64,000 nucleotides of DNA, from the NCBI RefSeq assembly GCF_024628805.1, contig NZ_CP102382.1:620001-684000 (forward strand), in the 5' to 3' direction. The position numbers were made by a program, and so were the translations under genes. Positions 53,683 through 62,377 of the stretch are shown here, piece after piece (the stretch's first letter is position 1; the number at the start of each line of letters is the position of its first letter). The notes under the pieces are model-generated. The model was not told the DNA's origin and ran no database searches. It was given only the letters and a program-made list of their open reading frames with translations. The stretch comes from Paenimyroides aestuarii. GTDB lineage: Bacteria; Bacteroidota; Bacteroidia; Flavobacteriales; Flavobacteriaceae.

Positions 53683-53964
53683 TTAAACCAAAACGTCTTG
53701 GATGTCTTTGTTTTTATCAAACATTGCTTTCGCAAACGGACATAAAGGCAAAATTTTAATTCCGTTTTCGCGGGCGTAATCAACTGCTGCCAAAACCATT
53801 TCTTTACCAACTCCTTTTCCTTTGAATTCCGGATTTACCTCGGTATGGTCTATAATAAATTTATCATCCCCAGCCTTACTATAAGTCATCTCACCGGCTT
53901 TTAAGCTGTTTTCTGTTGCAATAAAAACACCTTTACTTTCTTCTTTTCTGTGATTGATTTCCAT
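53683..53964 (-). CDS. Small GNAT-family N-acetyltransferase (YjdJ type)
   Basis: 93 aa. Acetyl-CoA binding loop EFKGKGVGKEMV preceded by FIIDHTEVNP, and LPLCPFAKAMF near the C-terminus, as in the minimal NAT_SF proteins. The target is unknown. The IS1182 element lies 6 nt after its stop, so its terminator may have been displaced. Confidence 0.9.
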   Translation of the reverse strand: MEINHRKEESKGVFIATENSLKAGEMTYSKAGDDKFIIDHTEVNPEFKGKGVGKEMVLAAVDYARENGIKILPLCPFAKAMFDKNKDIQDVLV

Positions 53965-54032
53965 AACTAATTTTGTTTTTAAATTTGTTTCTTAAAGTTA
54001 CAAAAAACACTGCAACTAATTGTTAAGCTATA

Positions 54033-55454
54033 TTAAGATTGATTTTTATTCTTTTGAACAAGCTGATATGTTATAAATAGAATAAGCAACCAAACCGGAA
54101 TTAAAATTACCGAAACATGCATACCGGTCATACTCATTATCACTAAAATCCCTAACAAAAACGCCATACATATATAATTGGAAACCGGATATAAAAACGA
54201 TGGGAATTTGGTTTTTATCAAAACGCTGTCTTTAAACTTACGGAATTTTAAATGTGTAAACGAAATCATGATCCAGTTAATGATTAAACATGAAACCACC
54301 AAGGACATAAGTATTTTAAAGGCTTCATCTGGCATTAACTTATTAATAATGATACACAAACCTGCAAAACAACTCGAAACAATAATAGCGCGGGTGGGAA
54401 CCGAACTTTTATTTAAGTGCATTACGAATTTTGGTGCATTTCCTTGTTCTGCCAAGCCATATAACATGCGGCTGTTGCTGTAAACCGATGAATTGTAAAC
54501 CGATAATGCAGCTGTTAATACAATTAAATTAAGTACATTGGCAATTAAATTTGTACCCGAAATATCGGTTCCGAATAGATTGAAATGTAAACCTTTTAAA
54601 TTATCAAAAACGGTAACAAATGGGCTTGTTTCTGTGGTGATGGTTGCCCACGGAGAAAGCGAAAACAAAATGATTAAAGCACCTACATAGAAAATTAAAA
54701 TACGATAAATTACTTGATTGGTTGCTTTTGGAATGTTTTTCTCGGGATTTGCGGCTTCGGCAGCTGTAATTCCAATTAGTTCCAATCCGCCGAAAGAAAA
54801 CATGATGATCGCCATCACCGAGAGCAAACCTTGGTATCCGTCACTGGTTTTTTCGAGCCAACCTTTTGGAAAAAATCCTCCGTTGTTTGTAAGATTGGAA
54901 ATACTTGCTTGTTCGCCACCTGTTCCCGAAATCAATAAGTACGATCCAAAAGCAATCATGGCTAAAATAGCCACTACTTTAATAATAGAAAACCAAAACT
55001 CGGCTTCGCCAAACATTTTAACCGAGCCTAAATTCAAGGCGGTTATCGTTACAAAGAAAAATAAACTAGAAACCCACAAAGGAATATCGGGCCACCAAAA
55101 TTGTACATATTTGCCAATGGCTGTTAATTCTGCCATGGAAACCAGAATATACAAAATCCAATAGTTCCAACCGGAAGAATAACCTGCAAACGATCCCCAA
55201 TATTTATAAGCAAAATGCGAAAAAGAGCCCGAAACAGGTTCTTCTACCACCATTTCCCCCAACTGACGCATGATAAAAAAAGCGATGATTCCTGCAAAGG
55301 CATATCCTAAAATAACCGAGGGGCCGGCCAAAACGGCAGCGGGTCCAATTCCTAAAAATAAGCCCGTTCCAATGGCTCCACCCAAGGCAATTAACTGAAT
55401 ATGGCGGTTAGACAATCCTCTTTTCAAAGAATTGCTTGTAGTTGTTTGTTCCAA
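54033..55454 (-). CDS. Amino-acid permease (APC/AAT family)
   Basis: 473 aa with twelve transmembrane segments. The first helix carries IALGGAIGTGLFLGIGPA, the substrate/Na+ site motif of the family, followed by EEPVSGSFSHFAYKYWGS and the GSVKMFGEAEFWFSIIKV segment of proton-coupled AAT permeases. Specificity cannot be read. Confidence 0.9.
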   Translation of the reverse strand: MEQTTTSNSLKRGLSNRHIQLIALGGAIGTGLFLGIGPAAVLAGPSVILGYAFAGIIAFFIMRQLGEMVVEEPVSGSFSHFAYKYWGSFAGYSSGWNYWILYILVSMAELTAIGKYVQFWWPDIPLWVSSLFFFVTITALNLGSVKMFGEAEFWFSIIKVVAILAMIAFGSYLLISGTGGEQASISNLTNNGGFFPKGWLEKTSDGYQGLLSVMAIIMFSFGGLELIGITAAEAANPEKNIPKATNQVIYRILIFYVGALIILFSLSPWATITTETSPFVTVFDNLKGLHFNLFGTDISGTNLIANVLNLIVLTAALSVYNSSVYSNSRMLYGLAEQGNAPKFVMHLNKSSVPTRAIIVSSCFAGLCIIINKLMPDEAFKILMSLVVSCLIINWIMISFTHLKFRKFKDSVLIKTKFPSFLYPVSNYICMAFLLGILVIMSMTGMHVSVILIPVWLLILFITYQLVQKNKNQS

Positions 55455-55536
55455 AGTTGAAAGTTTTAGTTTGTTTTAACTGCTAAAATAAACGTTTATT
55501 TTAAAAAATCAATAAAAAAGGCTGCACTTGGCAACC

Positions 55537-56106
55537 TTAATTTTTTACGATAAAAACCCATTTGGCATTTTCTACAAAACCTCCGGTGTCTGTGATGTGT
55601 TTAAAATAGTGTATAGAACCTTTGTTTTGTTGCAACGCATTGCGAACCACTTCTAAATTTTGAATTTGTGTCCATTTTTCTTCGGCTTTTCCTTCGGGCG
55701 ATGGTGCGTTTGTCAGTTCAATTGCATCATTTGGCAAAGCAAAGAAATCTTCGGTCAACACGCGCTGAAAATCTTGTGGCGGTTTTAATGGGTTTGGAAC
55801 AATTATTTCACCAATGCCCATGAAAACTTGGGTGGCGTGATAAATCAACTGATTTGCTTCCACATAATGCACTTTAATATATCCAACATCAGCCGGGGGA
55901 ACATTTTCAACCGTTAAATTATATGTTGAAAATTCCTGATTATAATGATAAATCTTTCCGCCCTCAAAATTATTGGTTATGTCATCAACAATTAATACGG
56001 CAACATACGGGCCTCGCGGTTCAGGAGTTGGAAGATCATCATTCAACCCTGTGCAACAAGCGCTGAACGAAAATGCTGCAACCAACAACAATACTATTTT
56101 TTTCAC
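55537..56106 (-). CDS. Lipoprotein of unknown function
   Basis: 189 aa. Lipobox FSFSACCTG about residue 17, then a soluble domain with VAVLIVDDITNNFEGGKIYH and IHYFKHITDTGGFVENAKWV. No family recognised. Its start overlaps the stop of the small gene 56103-56291, so the two are one operon. A weak hairpin with U run (about 55517-55540) follows. Confidence 0.65.
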   Translation of the reverse strand: MKKIVLLLVAAFSFSACCTGLNDDLPTPEPRGPYVAVLIVDDITNNFEGGKIYHYNQEFSTYNLTVENVPPADVGYIKVHYVEANQLIYHATQVFMGIGEIIVPNPLKPPQDFQRVLTEDFFALPNDAIELTNAPSPEGKAEEKWTQIQNLEVVRNALQQNKGSIHYFKHITDTGGFVENAKWVFIVKN

Positions 56107-56291
56107 TTTCCATATTTTTTTAAAATCCCATAAAACAACATACTTAAACCAACGCCAACCGCTGCACCCAATGTTTTAGAATGTCCTGTAATTTTTGTTA
56201 CGGCAATTCCTGCCGCTGCACCTGTGGTTACCAAAGCAGCTGCATCTTCATAATTGAGCTGCTGCATTTCTTGTTTCATTACATTTTTCAT
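56103..56291 (-). CDS. Small Ala/Gly-rich membrane protein
   Basis: 62 aa. Charged N-terminus (MKNVMKQEMQQLNYEDAAAL) and a weakly hydrophobic Gly/Ala-rich segment with a GxxxG-like pattern (about 22-55), ending KKYGK. No recognised family. Overlaps the lipoprotein gene downstream by 4 nt. Confidence 0.6.
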   Translation of the reverse strand: MKNVMKQEMQQLNYEDAAALVTTGAAAGIAVTKITGHSKTLGAAVGVGLSMLFYGILKKYGK

Positions 56292-56389
56292 AGTTTCTCT
56301 TTTTTATATTAAATGTACAAAATTTAATGATATGGCATTTTTTTTTAACAAATTGATTCCTTTTGAACAATTACTCTGATTTTAGGTTT

Positions 56390-56397
56390 TATCTTTG
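56390..56397 (+). promoter_or_regulatory. -7 element TATCTTTG of the HAD-CAT operon
   Basis: TAnnTTTG match ending 17 nt before the ATG at 56415; TTTG at 56362-56365 is a possible -33 element, with a slightly long spacer. Confidence 0.65.
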
Positions 56398-56414
56398 AAG
56401 AAACTTTGAATAAA

Positions 56415-57110
56415 ATGATACAAAACATACAAGTAATTGCCTTTGACGCCGACGATACTCTATTTATAAATGAACCTTATTTTGACGAAGCCGAAGAAAA
56501 ATTTTGTGCTTTAATGAGTGATTATCTCTCAAAACAAAGTTTAGCACAGGCGCTGTTCAAAACGCAAATCGGCAATTTACCATTGTATGGTTATGGTATC
56601 AAAGGATATGTTTTATCGATGGTACAAACGGCTTACGAGGTTTCAAACCACACGGTATCGACCAAAGTAATGCAAAAAATCATTGAAATTGGAAAAGAAT
56701 TATTGGCAAAACCGGTTGTTCTGTTAGAAGGCATTGAAGAAACCTTGCAACAATTACACGGAAAATACAAATTGGTGGTGGCAACGAAAGGCGATTTAAA
56801 AGACCAACACCGCAAATTGCATTTATCGGGTTTGGGGGCATATTTTCATCATATCGAAGTGATGGTTGAAAAAGAAGAATTAGATTATGAAAAACTTTTG
56901 AAACGCTTAGAAATTGAACCCGAAAACTTTTTAATGATTGGAAACTCGTTAAAATCAGACGTATTGCCTGTGTTAAACATTGGCGGAACTGCCGTGCACG
57001 TACCTTTCCACACCACTTGGGCACACGAACGCATTGACCACGAAATTGTGCATAATCATTTTTTTACGGTTGAAAAAGCAAGCGAAATTATTACCTTATT
57101 GAACATATGA
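56415..57110 (+). CDS. HAD-family hydrolase (phosphatase)
   Basis: 231 aa from the ATG at 56415 (MIQNIQVIAFDADDTLFINE); a TTG three codons upstream is less likely. Motif I DADDTLF with the nucleophilic Asp, motif II VVATKGD, motif IV MIGNSLKSDVLP. Cap domain about residues 20-95. Substrate unknown. Overlaps the next gene by 4 nt. Confidence 0.9.
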   Translation: MIQNIQVIAFDADDTLFINEPYFDEAEEKFCALMSDYLSKQSLAQALFKTQIGNLPLYGYGIKGYVLSMVQTAYEVSNHTVSTKVMQKIIEIGKELLAKPVVLLEGIEETLQQLHGKYKLVVATKGDLKDQHRKLHLSGLGAYFHHIEVMVEKEELDYEKLLKRLEIEPENFLMIGNSLKSDVLPVLNIGGTAVHVPFHTTWAHERIDHEIVHNHFFTVEKASEIITLLNI

Positions 57111-57733
57111 AAACAGAAATTAATTTAGATAGTTGGAAACGAAAAAGTCATTTTGAATTTTTCTCGGCAATGGATGAACCCTTTTACGGACTTACTGTTG
57201 AAATCGATGTTACCAAAGCCTACGAAAAAGCGAAAGCATTAAACATATCGTTTTTTATTTATTATTTGTATGCTACATTGAAAACCATGAATCAATTGCC
57301 GGCTTTTAAACTGCGGATTGACAATGGAAAGGTTTTTCAGCATGATCGGATTGATGCTTCGTCAACGGTATTAAAAGAAGACGAAACCTTTGGCTTTTCG
57401 CATATTATTTATCAAGAAGATTTAGAGCTTTTTCAAAAATCGGTGCAAAAGGAAATGGCACGCGTTCAACAAACCACCACATTGCTTACGAAAGACGATT
57501 ACGGCGACAATATTATTCATTTTTCTGCAATCCCTTGGGTGAATTTCACCTCGTTAACACATGCCCGGGGCTTTCAATACCCTGATAGTGCACCAAAAGT
57601 TTCTATTGGCAAAATGATGGACAAAAATGGTAGAAAATTTTTCAATGTTGCTTTATTTGCACATCACGGTTTGGTTGACGGTATTGATATGGGGCGCTTT
57701 TTTGATTTGTTTCAGGATATTTTGAATGAATAG
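57107..57733 (+). CDS. Type A chloramphenicol acetyltransferase-like protein
   Basis: 208 aa, the usual CAT subunit size. Start LDSWKRKSHFEFFSAMDEPF, ISFFIYYLYATLKTMNQLPAFKLR split over about 45-70, the IPWVNFTSL stretch and the catalytic His in FAHHGLVDGIDMGRFF. Forms trimers that acetylate chloramphenicol or related alcohols; whether it gives resistance is not known. Translationally coupled to the HAD gene. Confidence 0.9.
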   Translation: MKTEINLDSWKRKSHFEFFSAMDEPFYGLTVEIDVTKAYEKAKALNISFFIYYLYATLKTMNQLPAFKLRIDNGKVFQHDRIDASSTVLKEDETFGFSHIIYQEDLELFQKSVQKEMARVQQTTTLLTKDDYGDNIIHFSAIPWVNFTSLTHARGFQYPDSAPKVSIGKMMDKNGRKFFNVALFAHHGLVDGIDMGRFFDLFQDILNE

Positions 57734-57798
57734 ATTAATTGTTTTTTACCACAGATGCACAGATTTCTTTTATAATTAGCCACTAAAAATTTGTGAAT

Positions 57799-58467
57799 CT
57801 ATTTAATCTCAAATTTAGTTTTCATACTGACTTTTATGAGAATGGGCTTTAAACCAATTTCATTACCCTTTTCTTGAAATGAAGGTGCTGCAACATTTGA
57901 TCGCGCATTTACAAGGTTGTAATCTGAAACCTCTACAATTTCTAAAGCATTACCAACAGTTTGATCAATACTTTCCAACAGATATTTTGCTTTGTCTTTT
58001 GCAGCTTTAAGAGCCAATATTTTTACTTCTTTTCTAAAATCTTCGATAAGGGTATGCGTCATTTCTTGTATATAAAACACTTTAATCTTGGCAGAATCAA
58101 AAGCATCTATAGCGCTGTTTACCTCTTCGATTGAAGCTAATTTTAATTGGTATTGCTTTTGGTTGATTAACTCATTTGTTTTTTTACGAACCCTTAATTC
58201 ATACGCATTTGCATTTTCAAGAGTCAGTTGTTCCAAAGGAATACCTTTCTTTTTTAATTCACTTAATAATGATGCTTCTTGCTCTTCAATTGAAATTTTG
58301 TTTTTAGAATCAGTATGCTCTTTTAAGGTAATAGCAATGATAATTTCATCGGGAACTATTTCTTTTTCGGCAGTTCCAACTACTTCAATAAACGGAGATG
58401 TTTGTAAATTTTGTGAAAAAACAATTTGCGATACAATGGCAAATAGAACAGTTATAAATGTTTTCAT
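57799..58467 (-). CDS. SIMPL/DUF541 periplasmic protein
   Basis: 222 aa. Signal peptide (MKTFITVLFAIVSQIVFSQN), then a SIMPL domain: FIEVVGTAEKEIVPDEIIIA and the internal AKDKAKYLLESIDQTVGNAL helix typical of DUF541. Periplasmic, function unclear, linked to stress in some bacteria. Divergent from the deacetylase gene. Confidence 0.88.
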   Translation of the reverse strand: MKTFITVLFAIVSQIVFSQNLQTSPFIEVVGTAEKEIVPDEIIIAITLKEHTDSKNKISIEEQEASLLSELKKKGIPLEQLTLENANAYELRVRKKTNELINQKQYQLKLASIEEVNSAIDAFDSAKIKVFYIQEMTHTLIEDFRKEVKILALKAAKDKAKYLLESIDQTVGNALEIVEVSDYNLVNARSNVAAPSFQEKGNEIGLKPILIKVSMKTKFEIK

Positions 58468-58510
58468 GTTTAAAAAAGGATTTATTGTAAATCTAGCAAA
58501 AAAATCATTT

Positions 58511-58518
58511 TATCTTTG
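58511..58518 (+). promoter_or_regulatory. -7 element TATCTTTG of the deacetylase-like gene
   Basis: TAnnTTTG match ending only 9 nt before the ATG at 58528, so the mRNA would be nearly leaderless. It also rules out the TTG at 58516 as a start, since that lies inside the element. Confidence 0.7.
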
Positions 58519-58527
58519 AAAAAAAAA

Positions 58528-59433
58528 ATGTTTCCCATAGCGTATCATCCTATTTACAAACATCCGGTTCCAGAAAACCATCGATTTCCAATGGAAAAAT
58601 ACGAGCTGCTCCCTCAACAACTGCTTTTTGAAGGAATTGTGAGCGAGGAACATTTTTTTCAACCCACTGAAATAGACACCAACACCGTTTGTTTGGTTCA
58701 TGATAGCGATTATGTGAACCGATATATGAATTTACAACTCACCGCAAAAGAAATTAGAAAAACGGGCTTTATACACAACGCCCAACTGGTGCAACGGGAA
58801 CGAATCATTGCACAAGGCACTTTAACCGGCGCTTTAAAAGCGATCGAAAACAGCGGTATTGCCTTTAATATTGCCGGAGGCACCCATCATGCTTTTTCTA
58901 ATTATGGCGAAGGTTTCTGTATGCTGAACGACCAAGCAATTGCAGCTGCCTATTTGCTAAAACACCATTTGGTATCTAAAGTACTTATTGTTGATTTAGA
59001 TGTGCATCAAGGCAATGGAACAGCGGAAATTTTCAGCAACAACCCAAACGTTTTCACATTTTCTATGCACGGAAAAACCAATTATCCGTTTAAAAAAGAA
59101 CAATCGAGTTTAGACATTGCATTAGAAAACAACACTACCGATGCGGAATATCTGCAGCTTTTAACACAGCATTTAGAGCCCATAATTGCTGCTGAAAAAC
59201 CCGACTTTATTTTTTACCAAGCAGGTGTGGATATTTTAACAACCGACAAATTGGGTAAATTGAACTGTAGCATTAATGGTTGCAAACAACGCGACATATT
59301 GGTGTTTTCGTTGGCTAAAAAATACCATATCCCCATTCAGTGCAGCATGGGTGGAGGTTATTCACCCGACCTGCGAACTATATTGCAAGCCCATGTAAAC
59401 ACCTTTAAAGCAGCCCGTGACTTGTTGATATAG
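58528..59433 (+). CDS. Histone-deacetylase-family amidohydrolase
   Basis: 301 aa from the ATG at 58528 (MFPIAYHPIYKHPVPENHRF). Catalytic His pair GGTHHAFSNYGEGFCMLND, zinc ligands in DLDVHQGNGT, distal Asp in YQAGVDILTTDKLG and the C-terminal MGGGYSPD loop. Bacterial members deacetylate small molecules, polyamines or proteins; substrate not known here. Confidence 0.92.
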   Translation: MFPIAYHPIYKHPVPENHRFPMEKYELLPQQLLFEGIVSEEHFFQPTEIDTNTVCLVHDSDYVNRYMNLQLTAKEIRKTGFIHNAQLVQRERIIAQGTLTGALKAIENSGIAFNIAGGTHHAFSNYGEGFCMLNDQAIAAAYLLKHHLVSKVLIVDLDVHQGNGTAEIFSNNPNVFTFSMHGKTNYPFKKEQSSLDIALENNTTDAEYLQLLTQHLEPIIAAEKPDFIFYQAGVDILTTDKLGKLNCSINGCKQRDILVFSLAKKYHIPIQCSMGGGYSPDLRTILQAHVNTFKAARDLLI

Positions 59434-59443
59434 AAGGAAACCA

Positions 59444-59466
59444 CAGATGCAAGATTACCATCTGTG
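59444..59466. repeat. Hairpin with CCACAGATGCA motif, also present near 57749
   Basis: CACAGATG/CATCTGTG (59442-59449 and 59459-59466) with a 9-nt loop follows the deacetylase stop. The core CCACAGATGCA also occurs at 57749-57759 after the CAT gene. It resembles a dispersed intergenic motif; possible 3'-end structure. Confidence 0.4.
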
Positions 59467-59505
59467 CACCTGTGAAAATGCTATAATACCCTACCGATTT
59501 TCGTT

Positions 59506-59829
59506 TCAGAAAAACAGCACTTCGCTGATTACAATTTCGGTAATGCTGCGCTTGATGCCCTCTTTATCCTCGTAGGTGCGATAAGTAAGTTTACCCTCCA
59601 CGGCAATTTCTTTACCTTTTTCAACATATTTTTGAATCAGTTCAGCGGTTTTGCCCCATGCAACGATGTTGTGCCATTGGGTGGTTTCCACTTTTTCTTT
59701 TTTATCGTTGTAATAATAATCGCTCGTTGCAAGCGATAAGGTTACTTTTGTACCATTGTCAAAAGTTTTGGTTTCTGGTGTGTTGCCTACTCTCCCGATT
59801 AAGCGAACGTTGTTGCGTAATGTACTCAT
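59506..59829 (-). CDS. ssb: Short single-stranded-DNA-binding protein without acidic tail
   Basis: 107 aa: a complete OB fold (MSTLRNNVRLIGRVGNTPET, TTQWHNIVAWGKTAELIQKY, KEIAVEGKLTYRTYEDKEG) ending ISEVLFF. The acidic C-terminal tip that recruits partner proteins is missing, so this is probably a second ssb paralogue rather than the main replication SSB. It lies next to the cassette array and is transcribed away from it. Confidence 0.88.
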   Translation of the reverse strand: MSTLRNNVRLIGRVGNTPETKTFDNGTKVTLSLATSDYYYNDKKEKVETTQWHNIVAWGKTAELIQKYVEKGKEIAVEGKLTYRTYEDKEGIKRSITEIVISEVLFF

Positions 59830-59982
59830 GGCGTATAAAATTTATGATTAAATAATGATTTGATACAAAGTTGCGACAGCTTGCAAATTTTATTCGGTTG
59901 TTAAACATTTGTAGTCGATTGTAAATGTTTGTTGTCGATTATATGGTTTATTAACAGATATTTATGACTTCGTGTTTTATTT

Positions 59983-60012
59983 TTTGTTAATTAAGGAACT
60001 TTCGTATATTTG
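59983..60012 (+). promoter_or_regulatory. Canonical promoter firing into the cassette array
   Basis: -33 TTTG (59983-59986, within TTTTTG) and -7 TATATTTG (60005-60012) with an 18-nt spacer, a complete Bacteroidota promoter. Expected transcription start is about 60017-60019, at the very boundary of the first cassette. All four cassette genes point away from it, the arrangement of an integron Pc promoter. The region 59830-59982 upstream shows nothing except two similar words, TGTAGTCGATTGTAAATG and TGTTGTCGATTATATG. Confidence 0.8.
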
Positions 60013-60027
60013 GGTGTTGGCAGCTAT

Positions 60028-60708
60028 ATGAAAAAACAGAACGCAATGGAATTTAATAAAGAAAAGTACAAAGTTTATACTTGGAAAAATTGGATGATGC
60101 TACATTGGATTTTGAATCCATGTTTAGCAATAAATGAATTGATTTTAGGACAAAGAGTTCCGAAAGTCAGTTTGGAAGATAAAACAATTGACAAGCCGAG
60201 GATTGAAAGAACACTTGTTCCTTGTCCTCATTGCGAGACACTTCACGATGGAAGAACTTGGTCGAAAGAAAACGGAACCGCATTTAAAAATTGGTTTGGA
60301 CTATATTGTAAAAACTGTGGGAATACCATACCTTGTCTGACTAATGGACTGAGTTTGATAATTCTCGCAATTACTTTTCCGATTTGGGGTTGGTTTAGAA
60401 AAAGTCTAAGAGAAAAATGGTTAGAAAAACAACCAAAACGATATGAAAATATTGACCTCGAACATATTCCCAATCCTTTTGACAAAAAGAGGTGGATTAA
60501 AACAGGATTAAGTTGGGGAGCATTTATGTTTTTGATTATGTCAATCGGATTTCCATACTTTGACGGACAAGAAATAACTTTGAAAACTTTATTCTTAGGA
60601 CTTGTAATTTGGACAATTGGCGGACTTGGATTTGGTTACACGATGAAATTATTTATGAACAAGACAATTAAGAAAAAAGAAGAAAATACAGCTGCCAACA
60701 ATGTATAA
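60028..60708 (+). CDS. Cassette 1: zinc-ribbon membrane protein of unknown function
   Basis: 226 aa from the ATG at 60028, 3 nt after the cassette start word (an ATG at 60046 is an alternative; a GTG at 60010 lies in the promoter). A soluble N-terminal part with two Cys pairs (VPCPHCETLHDGRTW and LYCKNCGNTIPC), which looks like a zinc ribbon, then hydrophobic segments at about 104-122, 157-174 and 187-208 and a Lys-rich tail. No known family recognised. The stop lies 10 nt after the start of the attC-like site end word. Confidence 0.75.
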   Translation: MKKQNAMEFNKEKYKVYTWKNWMMLHWILNPCLAINELILGQRVPKVSLEDKTIDKPRIERTLVPCPHCETLHDGRTWSKENGTAFKNWFGLYCKNCGNTIPCLTNGLSLIILAITFPIWGWFRKSLREKWLEKQPKRYENIDLEHIPNPFDKKRWIKTGLSWGAFMFLIMSIGFPYFDGQEITLKTLFLGLVIWTIGGLGFGYTMKLFMNKTIKKKEENTAANNV

Positions 60709-60827
60709 GCGTAATGCGGGCTAAAGTGCTAAATTTAAACGAATTGAATATTAACAAACATAGTGGTAAACCGAAAGTGAAGTGCTTTTAAATCCCGCAC
60801 TACGCTTATACGAAACCGTTAGCGGTT
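60690..60827 (+). repeat. attC-like site A (cassette 1 / cassette 2 junction)
   Basis: End word AGCTGCCAAC (60690-60699), an 18-nt arm 60703-60720 (GTATAAGCGTAATGCGGG) pairing at 17 of 18 positions with 60794-60811, then GAAACC and the start word GTTAGCGGTT (60818-60827). The end word does not match the adjacent start word but does match the start of its own cassette. Confidence 0.85.
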
Positions 60828-60834
60828 ATATAAA

Positions 60835-61521
60835 ATGAAACAGACAATTTTAATAATATTGATATTCATAGTTCTAATTTCTTGTCAAAATAAAAGTCAA
60901 GAAGGCAAGATATTTGATTCTATAAATTATTCTGATACGACAATTGTTGAACATCAAACTCCTGACGGCATAATTGAGTTTGAGCCTTACGACTACGACA
61001 CAATTTTGAGCGGTGGATACAATTTTAAATATAAAGTATATACGGACAAAACGGGTGAAAAACTTCAAAGCTTGACTTTGAGAAAAGGAGATGATGAAAT
61101 TAAAGTGCTGAATGAGACAAGTTTTCCTATGCTATTTAAAAACTTAGGTTATATCGGTGCGGACTTTGACAGCTCTTTTGTATTTGTTCAATCTTTTGGT
61201 TCAGGAAACCCGCATGAAATTCAGCTAATTGACAAAAAAACAGGAAAGGAATTACGTAAAGGAACTTGGGTGGATGTTGACGAGAAAGAACAAGTCATGC
61301 TCTACATAGAAAATGAACATGAACAGAATGAAAAATTGCTCATTTATGACATTAAGAATAGAAATGAAATCCTTTCAACAGGATTTGAGAAATCGAAATG
61401 TGTTGAACATGTAATTGGTGGACTGAGAAATTGTGTGGAGATTGACACAGTGACGACTGACGAAATAGTATTGAAAATTGACACGGACGAAGAAAAAATA
61501 ATAAAGAAATACAACCGCTAA
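60835..61521 (+). CDS. Cassette 2: lipoprotein of unknown function
   Basis: 228 aa. Lipobox IVLISCQNKS about residue 17, then a soluble domain with acidic stretches (EFEPYDYDTILSGGYNFKYK, FDSSFVFVQSFGSGNPHEIQ). No family recognised. The ATG lies 7 nt after the cassette start word; the TAA stop lies inside the end word AACCGCTAAC, so gene and cassette end coincide. The upstream untranslated region is almost absent, so it probably relies on read-through from the array promoter. Confidence 0.75.
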   Translation: MKQTILIILIFIVLISCQNKSQEGKIFDSINYSDTTIVEHQTPDGIIEFEPYDYDTILSGGYNFKYKVYTDKTGEKLQSLTLRKGDDEIKVLNETSFPMLFKNLGYIGADFDSSFVFVQSFGSGNPHEIQLIDKKTGKELRKGTWVDVDEKEQVMLYIENEHEQNEKLLIYDIKNRNEILSTGFEKSKCVEHVIGGLRNCVEIDTVTTDEIVLKIDTDEEKIIKKYNR

Positions 61522-61651
61522 CACGGGTTTGGCAAAAGTGGCGGGTTCAGTGCTCCGCAGACACATTTGTGGTTAATCAAAGTTTGGTTCTCCGCATCAA
61601 CATTTGTGGTGAAAATCGCCACCTTCGCCAAGCCCGAAACCGTTGTGCGAT
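61513..61651 (+). repeat. attC-like site B (cassette 2 / cassette 3 junction)
   Basis: End word AACCGCTAAC (61513-61522), arm 61524-61543 (CGGGTTTGGCAAAAGTGGCG) facing 61617-61636 with 17 of 20 Watson-Crick pairs plus one wobble, then AAACC and start word GTTGTGCGAT (61642-61651). The loop holds a near-perfect direct repeat (TCCGCAGACACATTTGTGGT and TCCGCATCAACATTTGTGGT). Confidence 0.85.
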
Positions 61652-61682
61652 ATGCTAAACCAACAACTTCCCCAAAAGAAAA

Positions 61683-62351
61683 ATGGCAAATAGAACTTAC
61701 TTATTTTATCAGAATAAAGAAAACGAATGGCGTGAATTTGAGTATGCTACAATTATTCCTTCTTTATGGCAGGAATTGTATAATATTGAACTTATCGAAG
61801 CTCAAAAAAATAAAATTATAGAAGCATTTACAAAGAATGAATACAATGGGGAAGATGAAGAACGAAAAGCAAACTTAAAAGTTACAAAAGAGAACGCAAT
61901 TAAAAACTTACAATCGAAAATAAACTTAAATGAAAGTAGTGATAAAAAGCAATTGCGGTTAGAATTTATCAAATTTATACAATCTGAAGTGCTGAACAAT
62001 TCAACTATTGAATTATCTATTGAGGAAATAAGTTGGTTTTGCAATCAACAAGAAGATATTTTCATAGAGCTTGAAAAATTTCATACCGACACACAAACTC
62101 AAAAAGAATTTCATACAGAAAAAGTTACATTTCAAACCATAGGCTTCAATAATGACTTTGAGCCATTTTCAAGCGTTTACAAAAAAATAAATCTTGAACA
62201 AAAAGCCATTAATAAAAAGAATGACGAAAAGCACCAAATAGTAATAGAACAAGCCCAGCGAAAAGAAAGAAAGTCTAAACTTTTTGATTTAATTACCATG
62301 TCGTTAATCGCATCAGTCTGCACTTTTTTCGGTTTTTTGGGATTTTTATAA
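61683..62351 (+). CDS. Cassette 3: membrane-anchored coiled-coil protein, probably frameshifted at its end
   Basis: 222 aa, very Lys/Glu/Asn-rich with predicted helices (about 40-85 and 180-205) and one C-terminal hydrophobic segment (LITMSLIASVCTFFGFLGFL). No family recognised. The reading frame stops at TTTTTATAAAAAA, but another frame continues without a break to 62437 (FIKNELKGGLVMFFFALICW, then VYLKHIRK), which would supply a second transmembrane helix. A one-base homopolymer loss near 62342 is the simplest explanation; the intact protein would be about 250 aa. Confidence 0.65.
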   Translation: MANRTYLFYQNKENEWREFEYATIIPSLWQELYNIELIEAQKNKIIEAFTKNEYNGEDEERKANLKVTKENAIKNLQSKINLNESSDKKQLRLEFIKFIQSEVLNNSTIELSIEEISWFCNQQEDIFIELEKFHTDTQTQKEFHTEKVTFQTIGFNNDFEPFSSVYKKINLEQKAINKKNDEKHQIVIEQAQRKERKSKLFDLITMSLIASVCTFFGFLGFL

Positions 62352-62377
62352 AAAATGAACTTAAAGGAGGATTAGTA

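Noticed and set aside
57107..57733. Acquired antibiotic-resistance gene
   Set aside because: CAT-like proteins are common chromosomal genes in this phylum; the gene is coupled to a HAD phosphatase gene and not linked to a mobile element.
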